Made by a program: the position numbers and the translations under genes. A stretch of DNA of 44,609 nt from NCBI GenBank assembly GCA_020723805.1, contig DYID01000029.1, positions 1-44,609 on the forward strand, written 5' to 3'. The DNA is from Anaerolinea sp. Lineage in GTDB: Bacteria; Chloroflexota; Anaerolineae; Anaerolineales; Villigracilaceae. Below are positions 7,194 to 16,560 of this stretch, piece by piece. Position 1 is the first letter of the stretch. Every line of letters starts with the position of its first letter. The notes beneath the pieces are model-generated. The model made no database searches, was not told the DNA's origin, and worked only from the letters and a program-made list of their open reading frames with translations.

Positions 7194-8861
7194 TTAGTGT
7201 TCGGTTTTCTCTTCCGATGGCTGTATTTTTCTGCCACAGGCGCTGCAAAAGCGAGCGGACGCTTCGAGCGTCTCTCCGCAGGCTGGGCATTGAATTTGAT
7301 CCGCTGTTTCACTGACATCTTGTACCAGTTCCGCGGCGCTGTTCGAAAGAAATACGTTGATGAGCACAAGCGCGCCAGTGAAGAGGGTGTTATCTGGGAG
7401 GTCCAGCAATCCCAACGTTGCCTGTCCTAGCAGGCGCTCCAGTAAAAAAGCGCCAAAGGTCGTGCCGAGAATCAGCAGAACCTTTTTTCGCTCCTTAAAT
7501 AAAAGGGGCGGAAAGATTGCGCCGATTAGGGCGTACGTCATCGTTGCCCAAAGTCCCATTCGTAGAAAAAGATCGTACAGAAGCGAGCTCCACACTGACA
7601 GTGATGTGAAAGGTGTGAGGATGACATATCGTTGGGCGTGTTCCAGCAGGTCATACAACCAGAAGGTGAATTCCTGGGAAGGGGAGAGAAGAGAACTTGT
7701 GTTGCGCCATTGCTCCAGCCAGGCGGTGTACAGGTTGATCAACGGCTTGGTAATCCACGCATCGTGCGCCATGCCGAGCCCTTTCAGCGAGTAATATGCC
7801 AGCAGGAGAATCAAGGGTAACAGGGTAATCTGGAGCAGGCGCATGGTAAACATCATGGGCAGAACCGACCGGTAACGTTTATCCGTTTGTCCGCTGATTT
7901 TTATTACAAACAGACGCACGTCTATAAAACCAAGAATCATTGTGGCGGCAACTGCAATGAGAGGAACGACCTCGATGATTTGGTTTTCAGAAATGGTCCA
8001 TTCTGTGAAGAGCAGATATATGCCCGCAATGATAAATGCACTCAGGAGAACGCCAAGCACAATCCTGGCGGTTGTCAAAACAGCGGCTTGATCTGTATTT
8101 GTGTATAGATCAATAATGCGGTAAAGTTTGTTTTTGAGGCGCGATTTTATCAACAGACTGGTTGCGGGGAAAAGATAAGTGGTGAATATTGACATGCCAA
8201 AAGCCCAGCCAAGAACCAAAAGCGAGATGGATGCCATATTAATTATCAACACCATAACACCCGGCAGGGATATGGAGAATAAAAGAATGGCTGGCGCGCC
8301 GCTAGCGAGAACCTGACGCATTGTCAGCGCCGCGTAAATGGCAATGCCGCTTATAAACAGAAAAAACAGAAGGGCAATCAACGCGTAACCGCCTCGCAAC
8401 ATTTCGATTTGTTTGGCGATACCGTTGACAAGATACCCCTTGAGAATGTTTTCATAGTCATCAACATTTTGATCATCCCAAATGACACGGGGGAGCATTT
8501 TTTCGATCTTGCTTTTTAACTGATCTATAAAGCCTTCGGCATAGCCGTTTTCCGCGTTGAACCATGTGCCAAGTTGGCGATTGTCCAGTCTGCCCAGTTC
8601 CTTTGCATTCGAGATCAAACCGCTCAAGGCGATTTCTTGAATCTGCCTGGGACGGATGCCTGGTATGCGGCAAAGATCTGCAGCAATGACCCAGGGACGG
8701 AGATCGGCTTCGCTGACCCCTGTTTTTGCCAGCAGTTTTTGACGATCATGTGTCCATGCTGCGCGGTTCAGCAAGGCATCCATGGTCTTGACTTTTTCCT
8801 TTTCGAGAGCGTAACAAACACCCGCCGGAAGATCATAAAACTTGTCCAGAGTTTGCTTCAT
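7194..8861 (-). CDS. Multi-pass membrane protein with N-terminal DUF4332-like (HhH) and C-terminal zinc-ribbon
   Basis: About 555 residues. The N-terminal ~110 residues (LAKTGVSEADLRPWVIAADL, then CRIPGIRPRQIQEIALSGL) look like a DUF4332/helix-hairpin-helix domain. The middle has roughly eight or nine hydrophobic segments. The C-terminus is a double CxxC zinc ribbon: CPACGE, then FCSACGRKI. Both soluble domains probably face the cytoplasm. The start is taken as ATG 8861 after GGTGA; a TTG at 8945 would add 28 residues without a ribosome site. Local base composition is visibly more AT-rich than its neighbours. No exact family is recognised and the function is unknown. Confidence 0.75.
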   Translation of the reverse strand: MKQTLDKFYDLPAGVCYALEKEKVKTMDALLNRAAWTHDRQKLLAKTGVSEADLRPWVIAADLCRIPGIRPRQIQEIALSGLISNAKELGRLDNRQLGTWFNAENGYAEGFIDQLKSKIEKMLPRVIWDDQNVDDYENILKGYLVNGIAKQIEMLRGGYALIALLFFLFISGIAIYAALTMRQVLASGAPAILLFSISLPGVMVLIINMASISLLVLGWAFGMSIFTTYLFPATSLLIKSRLKNKLYRIIDLYTNTDQAAVLTTARIVLGVLLSAFIIAGIYLLFTEWTISENQIIEVVPLIAVAATMILGFIDVRLFVIKISGQTDKRYRSVLPMMFTMRLLQITLLPLILLLAYYSLKGLGMAHDAWITKPLINLYTAWLEQWRNTSSLLSPSQEFTFWLYDLLEHAQRYVILTPFTSLSVWSSLLYDLFLRMGLWATMTYALIGAIFPPLLFKERKKVLLILGTTFGAFLLERLLGQATLGLLDLPDNTLFTGALVLINVFLSNSAAELVQDVSETADQIQCPACGETLEASARFCSACGRKIQPSEEKTEH

Positions 8862-8982
8862 CTTGTCACCATAACCTTGTCCGTCCCTGCCGTTGATTGA
8901 ATTGCAAGTCTCGATAATCCTACTCAAATTCCCCTGCTTGGACAAGATGACTTTTATTACAACTTAACACCACGAGACCATG

Positions 8983-9201
8983 CTAATGCTTGCGGATATT
9001 CTTGGGGTTGAACACCGAAATAAGTTTCATCCCTGTGCCGAGGGCGGCTTGCGCCTCATCGTCCAATTCCACCCAATAGAAACTGCGATGACGTGAATAC
9101 GGCTCGATGCGTACCACCGTGCCGGCATACCAGCCTTCCCGGTTCCCGAATTTGGCGTCCAGGTGAATTTCCACCCGGTCGCCGATGCGAATTTCTTCCA
9201 C
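8983..9201 (-). CDS. Small SH3-like hypothetical protein
   Basis: 72 residues starting at GTG 9201. It reads EEIRIGDRVEIHLDAKF, then GWYAGTVVRIEPYSRHRSFY and YWVELDDEAQAAL, alternating beta strands like a small SH3/KOW/Tudor barrel. It lies 3 bp after the hydrolase stop, so it is probably co-transcribed. The function is not recognised. Confidence 0.65.
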   Translation of the reverse strand: MEEIRIGDRVEIHLDAKFGNREGWYAGTVVRIEPYSRHRSFYWVELDDEAQAALGTGMKLISVFNPKNIRKH

Positions 9202-9204
9202 TGC

Positions 9205-9993
9205 CTACAAACCTCTCTCCGCCAGCCAGCCCAGGATGCGGTCTGCCGCAGTTTGCCAGCCGCGCTCCAGCATCACATCGTGCGCCAGCCCCGGCAGGAT
9301 GACTGCCTCCGTCCCGTAGGCGCGGGCGGTGTCCTGTACAGTTTTGAGCGGGACTACGGCATCGTTCTCCGCGGCGATGACCAGCAAAGGCGTTTGGATG
9401 CGGCGGGGATGCACGAGGTTCAGTCCCAGTTCGTCCAGATAGGCGCGGAAGGACTCGTCCTGAAGTTTTTGGTGATGCTTTTTCACTTCGTCTGCCGGCA
9501 TGTCCTTTGAAAACAAGCCTTCCTGCGCCAGTGCCGGCGTTTCCACCACCGGATACAGCCTCATGGTCGCCAACACGCGCAGGACAATGAGCGGATGGCG
9601 GCGGAAGACCTGCCAGGTGGAATGCCAAAGTCCATAATACGGCACAGGCGTCAACAAAACAGCGGCGGGCGCCTGATGTGCCTCCAGATACTTTTGTGTG
9701 ATAAAGCCGCCCATCGAATGCCCCACAATCACCGGCGGCTTGCCAATTTGCCGCACCGCCCAAGCCACATCCTCCACATAATCCGCAATCGAGTGCCAGC
9801 GCAGGCGTTCGCGCCCCTCACTGCCGGCGTGTCCGCGCAGGCTGAGGGCATAGGCGTCATAACCCTGACGGGCAAAGTAGGGCATGAAATGTTCCTGCCA
9901 GCACCACGCGCCGTGCCATTTTCCATGCACAAAAAGCACGGGCGTTGACCTGGCTTTTCCCGCCGGCTTTTCGTGAAGAAGTTCGATCTTCAT
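9205..9993 (-). CDS. Alpha/beta hydrolase (lysophospholipase-like)
   Basis: A 262-residue alpha/beta hydrolase fold protein. It has the oxyanion-region FVHGKWHGAWCW near residue 24, the nucleophile elbow GHSMGGF near residue 94, the acid within ENDAVVP and the catalytic His in GLAHDVML. This resembles monoacylglycerol lipase and haloperoxidase-type esterases. The substrate is unknown, and no signal peptide is seen. It starts 4 bp after the upstream 60-residue membrane-protein gene. Confidence 0.88.
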   Translation of the reverse strand: MKIELLHEKPAGKARSTPVLFVHGKWHGAWCWQEHFMPYFARQGYDAYALSLRGHAGSEGRERLRWHSIADYVEDVAWAVRQIGKPPVIVGHSMGGFITQKYLEAHQAPAAVLLTPVPYYGLWHSTWQVFRRHPLIVLRVLATMRLYPVVETPALAQEGLFSKDMPADEVKKHHQKLQDESFRAYLDELGLNLVHPRRIQTPLLVIAAENDAVVPLKTVQDTARAYGTEAVILPGLAHDVMLERGWQTAADRILGWLAERGL

Positions 9994-9997
9994 GGGA

Positions 9998-10180
9998 TTA
10001 CTTCATGCGCCTGGCGAACCATATCGCCGCCAGCCCAATCAGGATGGCAATTGCCCCGTTGTACGCCCATTGGATTTGACCGGTCATAAAACTGCCCGGC
10101 AGGATGTTCAATCCCTGCAATACCCACACCGCGCCGCCCAAAATCAACAGGATGCCCGCCGCATACACGACTGTTTTCAT
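9998..10180 (-). CDS. Small two-helix membrane protein
   Basis: 60 residues with two hydrophobic helices: VVYAAGILLILGGAVWVLQG, and AYNGAIAILIGLAAIWFA near the C-terminus, which ends in positive ARRMK. The start is ATG 10180, after GGAGGAG. It is the first gene of the minus-strand run ending near 4.8 kb and is divergent from uvrB. The function is unknown. Confidence 0.75.
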   Translation of the reverse strand: MKTVVYAAGILLILGGAVWVLQGLNILPGSFMTGQIQWAYNGAIAILIGLAAIWFARRMK

Positions 10181-10297
10181 GGGGACCTCTCCTCCAAGGA
10201 TTTTCCCCGGATTATACCTGACCGACGCTTCTCACCGCCCCGACGTCTGTTCCTGTTTCCCGTACCGCCGCCACGCTGCGGCTTTTTCTGCGTGTGA

Positions 10298-10316
10298 TAC
10301 AATAGAACACACGTTC
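10298..10316 (+). promoter_or_regulatory. uvrB -10 box with GAAC-N4-GTTC LexA-type operator
   Basis: TACAAT (10298-10303) is a good -10, followed at once by GAACACACGTTC (10305-10316), an exact match to the GAAC-N4-GTTC LexA/DinR box used by Firmicutes and Actinobacteria. The box covers the expected transcription start, 56 bp before the uvrB ATG. The -35 is poor. This points to SOS control of uvrB. Confidence 0.7.
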
Positions 10317-10371
10317 AAAATTGACTCTTTCCATCCTGTATGTAGAGAGAGCGCATCCTATCCCCAACAAC

Positions 10372-12408
10372 ATGGAATTCAAACTACAAGCCCCCTTTCA
10401 GCCCATGGGCGACCAGCCCGAAGCCATCCGCGGACTCGTGGAAGGCGCCAGAAAAGGCATGAAGCATCAAGTCCTGCTTGGCGCCACCGGCACCGGCAAG
10501 ACGTTCACCATTGCTTCCGTCATCCAGGAGTTACAGCGTCCCGCCCTCATCATGGCGCACAACAAGACGCTTGCCGCCCAACTCTACGCCGAGTTCAAAG
10601 AGTTCTTCCCTGAAAACGCGGTTTCGTACTTCGTCTCCTACTACGATTACTACCAGCCGGAAGCCTACGTCCCGCGCCACGACCTGTACATCGAAAAAGA
10701 GACCGAAATCAACGAGGAAATCGAACGTCTGCGGCTTGCCGCCACCACTGCGCTGATGTCGCGGCGGGATGTCATCATCGTGGCGTCCGTTTCGTGCATC
10801 TACGGCTTGGGGAGCCCGGAGGAATTCGGCAAAGGGACGGTCACCCTGCGGGTGGGGGAGTTGTACCGTCGCAACGCCCTGCTTCGTCAGTTGATCGAGG
10901 CGCAGTATCAGCGCAACGACATGGAACTGCGCGCCGGCACCTTCCGCGTGCGCGGCGATACGCTGGAAATCATCCCTGCCTATGAAGAGAAGCGCGGCTT
11001 CCGCATCGCGTTCTTCGGCGATGAGGTGGAACGCATCATGCAGTTCCATCCCGTGACAGGTGAAGTGTACGATGAATTGCAGGAAATCTCGATTTACCCC
11101 GCCAAACAATACCTGACCGCCGCCGATAAGATGAAGGACGCCATTGCCGACATCGAAGCGGAACTGGAGGAACGCTTGAAGTTCTTCAAGGAGAGCGGCA
11201 AATTCCTCGAAGCGCAGCGTCTCGAACAGCGCACCCGCTATGACCTGGAAATGCTCAAGGAGGTGGGCTATTGCTCCGGCATCGAGAACTACTCTCGTCA
11301 CCTCGACCGACGCGCGCCCGGCACACATCCCTGGACGCTGATTGACTTTCTCCCAAGCGATTACCTGCTCGTCATTGACGAGAGTCACATGACCGTGCCG
11401 CAAATTCGCGGCATGTACAACGGTGACCGCTCGCGCAAGGAGACGCTGGTCGAGTACGGTTTCCGCCTGCCGAGCGCGCTCGATAACCGTCCGTTGAAGT
11501 TCGAGGAGTTCGAGCAGGTGATGGGCACCACCATCTATACCTCCGCCACGCCGGGTCCGTATGAGATGAGCAAGGCGGAGCAGGTCGTCGAGCAAATCAT
11601 CCGCCCGACGGGACTGGTGGACCCTGAGGTGGAGGTGCGTCCAACCAAGGGGCAGGTGGATGATTTGGTCGGAGAGATCAGGCTGAGGGTCGAAAGAGGC
11701 GAGCGCGTCCTGGTCACCACGTTGACCAAGCGCATGGCGGAGGATTTATCCGAGTATTTGCAGGAGTTGGGCATCAAAGTCCACTACCTGCATTCGGAGG
11801 TGGAAACGCTCGAGCGGGTGGGCATCCTGCGTGATTTGCGGCTGGGAATCTTCGATGTGGTGGTGGGCATCAATCTCCTGCGCGAAGGGCTCGATCTGCC
11901 CGAAGTTTCGCTGGTGGGGATTTTGGATGCGGACAAGGAGGGCTTCCTGCGCTCGGATACCGCGCTCATTCAGACGATTGGTCGCGCCGCGCGTCACGTC
12001 AACGGACGCGTAATCATGTACGCCGACAAGATGACCGACTCGATGAAACGCGCCATTGACGAGACCAACCGCCGCCGCGCCAAGCAGTTGAAGTACAACG
12101 AGGAACACGGCATCATTCCCATCAGTATTCACAAGGCGATTCACGACCTGACCGAGGAGTTCTCCCAGAAGGCTGTGGCTGAGATGCGCGGCGAGTACAA
12201 AACGCGGGACAAGGGCGCCATTCCGCGCAATGAGTTGAAGCAGATCATTCACGAACTGGAGAAACAGATGAAGGAAGCGGCGAAAAATCTGGAATTCGAG
12301 CGCGCCGCCGCCTTGCGCGACGAGTTATTCGACCTGAAGAGCCTGCTGGCGGAGGATGAAAACCTGAAACCGTGGGAACGGATCAAGTTGATGGCGGGGG
12401 AGGAGTGA
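10372..12408 (+). CDS. uvrB: Excinuclease ABC subunit B
   Basis: 678 residues, normal for UvrB, the damage-verifying helicase-like subunit of nucleotide excision repair. Walker A is GATGTGKT (37-44) and DESH is at 336-339. The beta-hairpin region [20 protein letters not shown] and the C-terminal UVR motif (about 622-657, [17 protein letters not shown]) are present. The start is ATG 10372, where family similarity begins ([19 protein letters not shown]). An upstream TTG at 10321 would add 17 unrelated residues. No strong Shine-Dalgarno is seen. It is monocistronic, behind a LexA-type operator. Confidence 0.97.
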   Translation: MEFKLQAPFQPMGDQPEAIRGLVEGARKGMKHQVLLGATGTGKTFTIASVIQELQRPALIMAHNKTLAAQLYAEFKEFFPENAVSYFVSYYDYYQPEAYVPRHDLYIEKETEINEEIERLRLAATTALMSRRDVIIVASVSCIYGLGSPEEFGKGTVTLRVGELYRRNALLRQLIEAQYQRNDMELRAGTFRVRGDTLEIIPAYEEKRGFRIAFFGDEVERIMQFHPVTGEVYDELQEISIYPAKQYLTAADKMKDAIADIEAELEERLKFFKESGKFLEAQRLEQRTRYDLEMLKEVGYCSGIENYSRHLDRRAPGTHPWTLIDFLPSDYLLVIDESHMTVPQIRGMYNGDRSRKETLVEYGFRLPSALDNRPLKFEEFEQVMGTTIYTSATPGPYEMSKAEQVVEQIIRPTGLVDPEVEVRPTKGQVDDLVGEIRLRVERGERVLVTTLTKRMAEDLSEYLQELGIKVHYLHSEVETLERVGILRDLRLGIFDVVVGINLLREGLDLPEVSLVGILDADKEGFLRSDTALIQTIGRAARHVNGRVIMYADKMTDSMKRAIDETNRRRAKQLKYNEEHGIIPISIHKAIHDLTEEFSQKAVAEMRGEYKTRDKGAIPRNELKQIIHELEKQMKEAAKNLEFERAAALRDELFDLKSLLAEDENLKPWERIKLMAGEE

Positions 12409-12414
12409 AGTAGT

Positions 12415-12442
12415 AATCAGTCATCAGTAATCAGTCATCAGT
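12415..12442. repeat. Two tandem AATCAGTCATCAGT copies
   Basis: A 14-mer is repeated head to tail (12415-12428 and 12429-12442) just after the uvrB stop. The same phrase family (CAGTGA, TCACTG) recurs at 12566-12580 and 41475-41512. Confidence 0.75.
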
Positions 12443-12567
12443 GACAGGACTTACGCAATCAGGCTTTCTTATCCACTAATCTGCGCCAATCTTCGCGAAT
12501 TTTGAACAGATTAGCGCAGATTAGTGAAGATTGGCGGAATAAAATCAGGTACTGCGTAAGTACTGTC
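12443..12567. repeat. 125-bp inverted-repeat element, MITE-like candidate
   Basis: The ends GACAGGACTTACGCA (12443-12457) and TGCGTAAGTACTGTC (12553-12567) are inverted repeats with one mismatch. Inside, CACTAATCTGCGC (12474-12486) pairs perfectly with GCGCAGATTAGTG (12514-12526), and CCAATCTTC recurs as GAAGATTGG. No ORF is present. It lies between the convergent uvrB and feoB permease genes and could be a non-autonomous mobile element or a bidirectional terminator. Confidence 0.55.
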
Positions 12568-12585
12568 AGTGAGCAGTGAGCAAGG

Positions 12586-13974
12586 TCACGCCCAGCCCAT
12601 GAGGCGGGCAAAACTGGCGGTGAGGAAGGTGACGATGAACGCCGTACCGAGGGTAATCAGCACGCTGAGCGCCGCCCATTTGTAACTCTTGGTCTCTTTG
12701 TAGATGGTGATGATGGTGGTTGCACAGGGGTTGTGCAGCAAGGCAAACAGCATCAGGTTGACCGCCGTGAGCATGGTCCAGCCGTTTTGTACGACAAGCA
12801 GGTTGTAGATGCCGGCGCTGGTGCTGGGGGCGTTCACCATCATGCCGGCGCCCATGTAGACCATCATCATGGTCGGGACGACGATTTCATTGGCGGGAAT
12901 GGCAATGATGTAAGCGAGCAGGATGACGCCGTCCAAGCCGAGCAGCAGACCGAACGGATTCAGCCAGTCGGCAATCAGGCGGGCGAGGTTGGAATCGCCG
13001 ATATGGATGTTCGCCAAAATCCAGATGACTGCGCCGGCAGGGGCAGCGGTTTGCATGGCGCGCCACAGCACAAAGATGGTGCGGTCAATGATGGAGGTGT
13101 AGAGAATGCGCGTCACGTTGGGGCGGCGGTAGGGAGGCAGTTCGAGCGTAAAGGCGGATGCTTCGCCCTTCAATACCGTGCGGGACAACAGCCACGACAT
13201 GAGGAACGTGAACGCGACACCGATCAGCACCACGCCGACGACTGCTCCGGCGGCGACGAAGGAGGTCAAGGCTGGGGGGAAGGCGGATGCCACGAAAACA
13301 GTGGCAAGCATGATTAAGGTCGGGAAGCGCCCGTTGCAGGGAACAAAGTTGTTGGTCAGGATGGCAATCAGGCGTTCGCGCGGCGAGTCGATGACGCGCG
13401 TCGCCACCACGCCGGCGGCATTGCAGCCAAAACCCATCGCCATTGTTAGGGACTGTTTCCCGTGCGCCCCGGCTTTTTTGAAGAGCCAGTCGAGGTTGAA
13501 GGCAACGCGGGGAAGGTAGCCGAGGTCTTCGAGGAAAGTGAACGCGGGGAAAAAGATTGCCATCGGCGGGAGCATCACGCTGACCACCCAGGCAAGCCCA
13601 AGATACACGCCGTCCCACAGGAAGCCGGTAATCCACCAGGGCATGCCAATTTGATTGAACAAGGCGCGTCCCCAGTCACCAATACCAAAGAGGACATTAG
13701 CAATCGCCTCCGAGACTACGTTCGCGCCGGAGACCGTCAGCCAGATGATGATGCCGAGAAGAATCAGCATCAATGGCAAGCCGGTCAACGGGGAGGTGAC
13801 GAGGCGGTCAATCTTCTGGTCGAGGTCGTATTTTTTCTCTTGCGCGGTTTTGACAGCGCGGCGGGCGATCCTTTCCGCTTCGCTGTAGAGCGATTTGACG
13901 ATTTCATCGCGGAAGCCGCTCGATAAACTGTTTCTAAGAGTTTCTGCTTTTACGAGTACATCGTTGGGGTTCAT
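12586..13974 (-). CDS. feoB: Ferrous iron transporter FeoB, separate permease subunit
   Basis: 462 residues corresponding to the membrane half of FeoB with two Gate (nucleoside-recognition-like) domains. Family landmarks are GFGCNAAGVVATR, NNFVPCNGRFPTLIML, IPANEIVVPTMMM and the late HNPCATTIITIYKETKSYKW. There are about nine or ten hydrophobic helices. No G domain is fused: the GTPase is the separate upstream gene. The start is ATG 13974 with AGGAG 6 nt before it. It is the last gene of the minus-strand iron operon and should conduct Fe2+ across the inner membrane when paired with the GTPase. Confidence 0.87.
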   Translation of the reverse strand: MNPNDVLVKAETLRNSLSSGFRDEIVKSLYSEAERIARRAVKTAQEKKYDLDQKIDRLVTSPLTGLPLMLILLGIIIWLTVSGANVVSEAIANVLFGIGDWGRALFNQIGMPWWITGFLWDGVYLGLAWVVSVMLPPMAIFFPAFTFLEDLGYLPRVAFNLDWLFKKAGAHGKQSLTMAMGFGCNAAGVVATRVIDSPRERLIAILTNNFVPCNGRFPTLIMLATVFVASAFPPALTSFVAAGAVVGVVLIGVAFTFLMSWLLSRTVLKGEASAFTLELPPYRRPNVTRILYTSIIDRTIFVLWRAMQTAAPAGAVIWILANIHIGDSNLARLIADWLNPFGLLLGLDGVILLAYIIAIPANEIVVPTMMMVYMGAGMMVNAPSTSAGIYNLLVVQNGWTMLTAVNLMLFALLHNPCATTIITIYKETKSYKWAALSVLITLGTAFIVTFLTASFARLMGWA

Positions 13975-13992
13975 GGTTGCTCCTAAAATAAG

Positions 13993-14079
13993 GACACAGG
14001 TGCACAAGGTACACAGGTACACAAGGAACGGATTTACCTGTCTCCGTGTCTACTTGTTTACCCATCTACTTGTGTACCA
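13993..14079. repeat. GTACACAGGTACACAAG-type repeat block between feoB halves
   Basis: The whole gap between the two feoB genes is made of phrases such as ACACAGGTGCACAAGG and ACTTGTGTACC. GGTACACAAG (14016-14025) pairs perfectly with CTTGTGTACC (14069-14078). The same family occurs at 27121-27233. Confidence 0.7.
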
Positions 14080-14080
14080 T

Positions 14081-14917
14081 TTACTGCCTTCCCTCGACCG
14101 ACATTTTTCGGCTGAACTGTACATCAGCTTGTTTTTGCCGCGCTACGCGCTGGGCGAGTTCGCCGGAAAGCAGCGCTTGCTGCACTTTTGCGTCTCCATC
14201 CAGCAGGCGGATTGCCAGCCAGCGGGCGTTAGGGACGCCGGGCGCCAGCTGCTCGATCATGGGGACAAGTTCGCGCACTGCCTTTTGAAATTCGGGCGTG
14301 CCTTCCACGCGCAGAGGCTTTGTGACGATGTCGCCGTTGATGACATCGGCGACGGTGGCGAGCAGGGTGTGAATCCCTTCGCCGGTGCGGGCTGAGAGCG
14401 GCACGGCCGGCACGCCTAAGTCACGGCTGAGGGAGCGCGCGTCCACTTCGAGACCTTTGCGTTTGGCTTCATCCATTAGGTTGACGGCGACCACGACCTT
14501 GTCGGTGATTTCCATGACCTGCATCACCAGGTTCAAGTTGCGCTCCAAGGCAGTCGCATCGGTCACGACGATGGTGCAATCCGGCTGACCGAATAGGATG
14601 AAATCGCGCGCCACTTCTTCATCCTGCGAGGCGGAGAGGAGCGAATAGGTGCCGGGCAGGTCAACCAATTTGTAGCGCACGCCGTTGAATTGGTATCCGC
14701 CCTCGGCGCGGGTGACGGTCTTGCCGGGCCAGTTGCCGGTGTGTTGTTTGAGACCGGTCAGGGCATTGAACAGCGTGGATTTGCCGGTGTTCGGGTTACC
14801 CGCCAGCGCCACCACGCGGTCGAAATTGCCGACCTTGAAACCCATCTGTTCGAGTGTGTAGAAAGCAGGGCAGGATTCGCAGTTTTCAGTGGGGAGTTGA
14901 ATTTTTGTGTTGGTCAT
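14081..14917 (-). CDS. feoB: FeoB GTPase subunit (separate N-terminal domain)
   Basis: 278 residues of a FeoB-type G protein. G1 is GNPNTGKS (40-47), G3 is DLPGTYSLL (Asp86-Gly89) and G4 is NLMD (146-149). A GDI-like helical region follows, with no membrane domain. The N-terminus carries an extra ENCESCPAF with Cys13/Cys16, possibly metal-binding. The start overlaps the upstream DtxR-FeoA gene stop as ATGA. It should drive Fe2+ uptake with the permease 106 bp downstream. Splitting at this point is unusual compared with the single-chain FeoB of enterobacteria. Confidence 0.92.
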   Translation of the reverse strand: MTNTKIQLPTENCESCPAFYTLEQMGFKVGNFDRVVALAGNPNTGKSTLFNALTGLKQHTGNWPGKTVTRAEGGYQFNGVRYKLVDLPGTYSLLSASQDEEVARDFILFGQPDCTIVVTDATALERNLNLVMQVMEITDKVVVAVNLMDEAKRKGLEVDARSLSRDLGVPAVPLSARTGEGIHTLLATVADVINGDIVTKPLRVEGTPEFQKAVRELVPMIEQLAPGVPNARWLAIRLLDGDAKVQQALLSGELAQRVARQKQADVQFSRKMSVEGRQ

Positions 14918-15924
14918 GGTGTCTCCGTGTGTACTTCTTTTACCCAAATTTGCGATGCCTGATCCTTTCGCAAGGCAATCAATGTTCCTCGCACGCGATA
15001 GGCGCGCGGGTCGCCGAAGAAGTTCCCGAGTTCAGGGTAGACAATTGCACCGGGCGTCAGCCCCAGGTCCAGAAAGCGGCGGCGGGTGAAGCCCTGCACG
15101 GCGTCGTCCAGTTGCAGGATCTCGCCGGGCTGGTTGTCTGGCAGGTCTGCCAGAGAAATCGCGTTGGCTTTGGCAATCTCGCTTTCCGGCAGAGGTTCCA
15201 CCTCGATGTTTGCCGCCACAGCCGGGGCAAGGCGGTATTCGGCTTCCCCGTCGCTCAACACCACACGCTGCGGCGTCTTTTCGATCATGCGGATGACCTG
15301 ACCGAGACGGAGACCCGCCGCCAGGATTTGTTCATACGCAATGGCAGGCTCGTCCTCGATATGAACGATTCGCACCGGACCCTCAGCCTGCCGCGCCGTA
15401 ATGGGCATTCGCTCCACCGACGGCATTTTTCCCTCCCGCGTGGGGATGGGGTCGCCGTGCGGGTCGCGGGTGGGATGACCGAGCGCGGCATCGAGTTCGT
15501 CGAGCTGCGCATCGGTGAAAGAGTGCTCGCGCCGGTGCGCCTCGCCGTGGATCTTGTTCAACGGCATGCGCGCTTCGTCCACGAGGTAGCGCTCCCACAA
15601 ACGGTGCGCGCGGACGACGTGCATTGCCCAGCGTTCGCCCTCGGCGGTGAGATGAAGTTGCGTTCCGCGCGTTTCCAGCAGTCCCTGCGCCTCCATGTCG
15701 GAGATGAGGCGGGTGACTTTTGCGCGGGACAGGTTCAAGGTCCCAGCCAGTGATTCGGGCGAAGCGTGGCGTCCCTGCTGTTCGCGGTCGAGGAGATGCT
15801 TGAGGGCGTCCTCCAGTTGTTCACGTTCTTTCGCGCTTTTCCAAACCTTGTAAAATGCAAGCAGACCGAAGCGTGGTGTGAGTACCACGATCAATGTGGC
15901 TGCAATTAACCAAATCCAGATCAT
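14914..15924 (-). CDS. Membrane-anchored DtxR-family protein with FeoA domains
   Basis: 336 residues. Residues 2-26 form one hydrophobic helix (IWIWLIAATLIVVL, then FGLLAFYKVW). A winged helix lies at about 35-95 (LAGTLNLSRAKVTRLISDME), followed by a DtxR dimerisation/metal region with HRLWERYL and GEAHRREH (His130, Glu133 and His134 replacing the Cys-Glu-His set). The second half has two SH3-like FeoA segments; the last includes FTRRRFLDLGLTPGA. It could serve both as FeoA for FeoB and as a tethered sensor or regulator. ATGA overlaps occur at both ends, so it is tightly coupled within the operon. Confidence 0.85.
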   Translation of the reverse strand: MIWIWLIAATLIVVLTPRFGLLAFYKVWKSAKEREQLEDALKHLLDREQQGRHASPESLAGTLNLSRAKVTRLISDMEAQGLLETRGTQLHLTAEGERWAMHVVRAHRLWERYLVDEARMPLNKIHGEAHRREHSFTDAQLDELDAALGHPTRDPHGDPIPTREGKMPSVERMPITARQAEGPVRIVHIEDEPAIAYEQILAAGLRLGQVIRMIEKTPQRVVLSDGEAEYRLAPAVAANIEVEPLPESEIAKANAISLADLPDNQPGEILQLDDAVQGFTRRRFLDLGLTPGAIVYPELGNFFGDPRAYRVRGTLIALRKDQASQIWVKEVHTETP

Positions 15925-16553
15925 TCGTTGCCTCCAAATTTTGGGAAGAAATTTCCTGTTTGTTTCCGATATGTGCGGTATTCATCGCCGAATTGCTCGA
16001 TGAGGATTTTTTCCTCTTCGGGTACTCGGATGGCAATAACTGCTGTAATAATGGCAATTCCACAGAAGCCAATGAACCAGTTCGCTGTCAGAAGCAGAAC
16101 CGAGATTTGCATCAGCAGAAAGGCAAGGTAAATCGGGTGTCGAATTTTTGCATACGGTCCTTCCGTCACCAGCGCGGGGACCTTGAGCAGGCGCAAGGCA
16201 GGGTCGAAGTCCGTGCCGAGTTTTTGGCTCAGAGTTTTGTGGCTCCACGCGTTCAGAAAAACTGCCAATAGACCCAGCCCCAGCCCAGCCCAGCGTACCC
16301 AGAGCGGCAGGGGAAGCGCAGACCATTCCATGTACTGCGGTGCGAACGTCCAAATCAACATGCCAGTATAAAAAGGGATGCCAAACACGGTGCGGAGTTT
16401 CAGCAGGAGCGGCACTTCGTTTTTATTGTGTTGACGGATGCGTTCGCTTTGCTCTTTGGCATGGGATTTCGCCTTTTTTGAATAGTGCGTCATCACGTAG
16501 GCGAAACTGAAGAAAATGCCAAAGAATGCGATTTTGAAAAATAGTTCGTTCAT
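15921..16553 (-). CDS. Isoprenylcysteine carboxyl methyltransferase-family membrane protein
   Basis: 210 residues with about five hydrophobic segments. The C-terminal signature GPYAKIRHPIY, then VPEEEKILIEQFGDEYRTY, is typical of the ICMT/PEMT-like integral membrane methyltransferases that use SAM. Bacterial members have varied, mostly unknown substrates. It lies inside the iron operon, 7 bp after the DtxR gene and overlapping the next gene by 4 bp, so a link to metal or envelope homeostasis is inferred only from position. Confidence 0.85.
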   Translation of the reverse strand: MNELFFKIAFFGIFFSFAYVMTHYSKKAKSHAKEQSERIRQHNKNEVPLLLKLRTVFGIPFYTGMLIWTFAPQYMEWSALPLPLWVRWAGLGLGLLAVFLNAWSHKTLSQKLGTDFDPALRLLKVPALVTEGPYAKIRHPIYLAFLLMQISVLLLTANWFIGFCGIAIITAVIAIRVPEEEKILIEQFGDEYRTYRKQTGNFFPKFGGNE

Positions 16554-16560
16554 GGTTGCT

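Noticed and set aside
10531-11595. 354-codon antisense ORF in uvrB
   Set aside because: Shadow of a GC-rich gene with strong third-position bias; no family motif.
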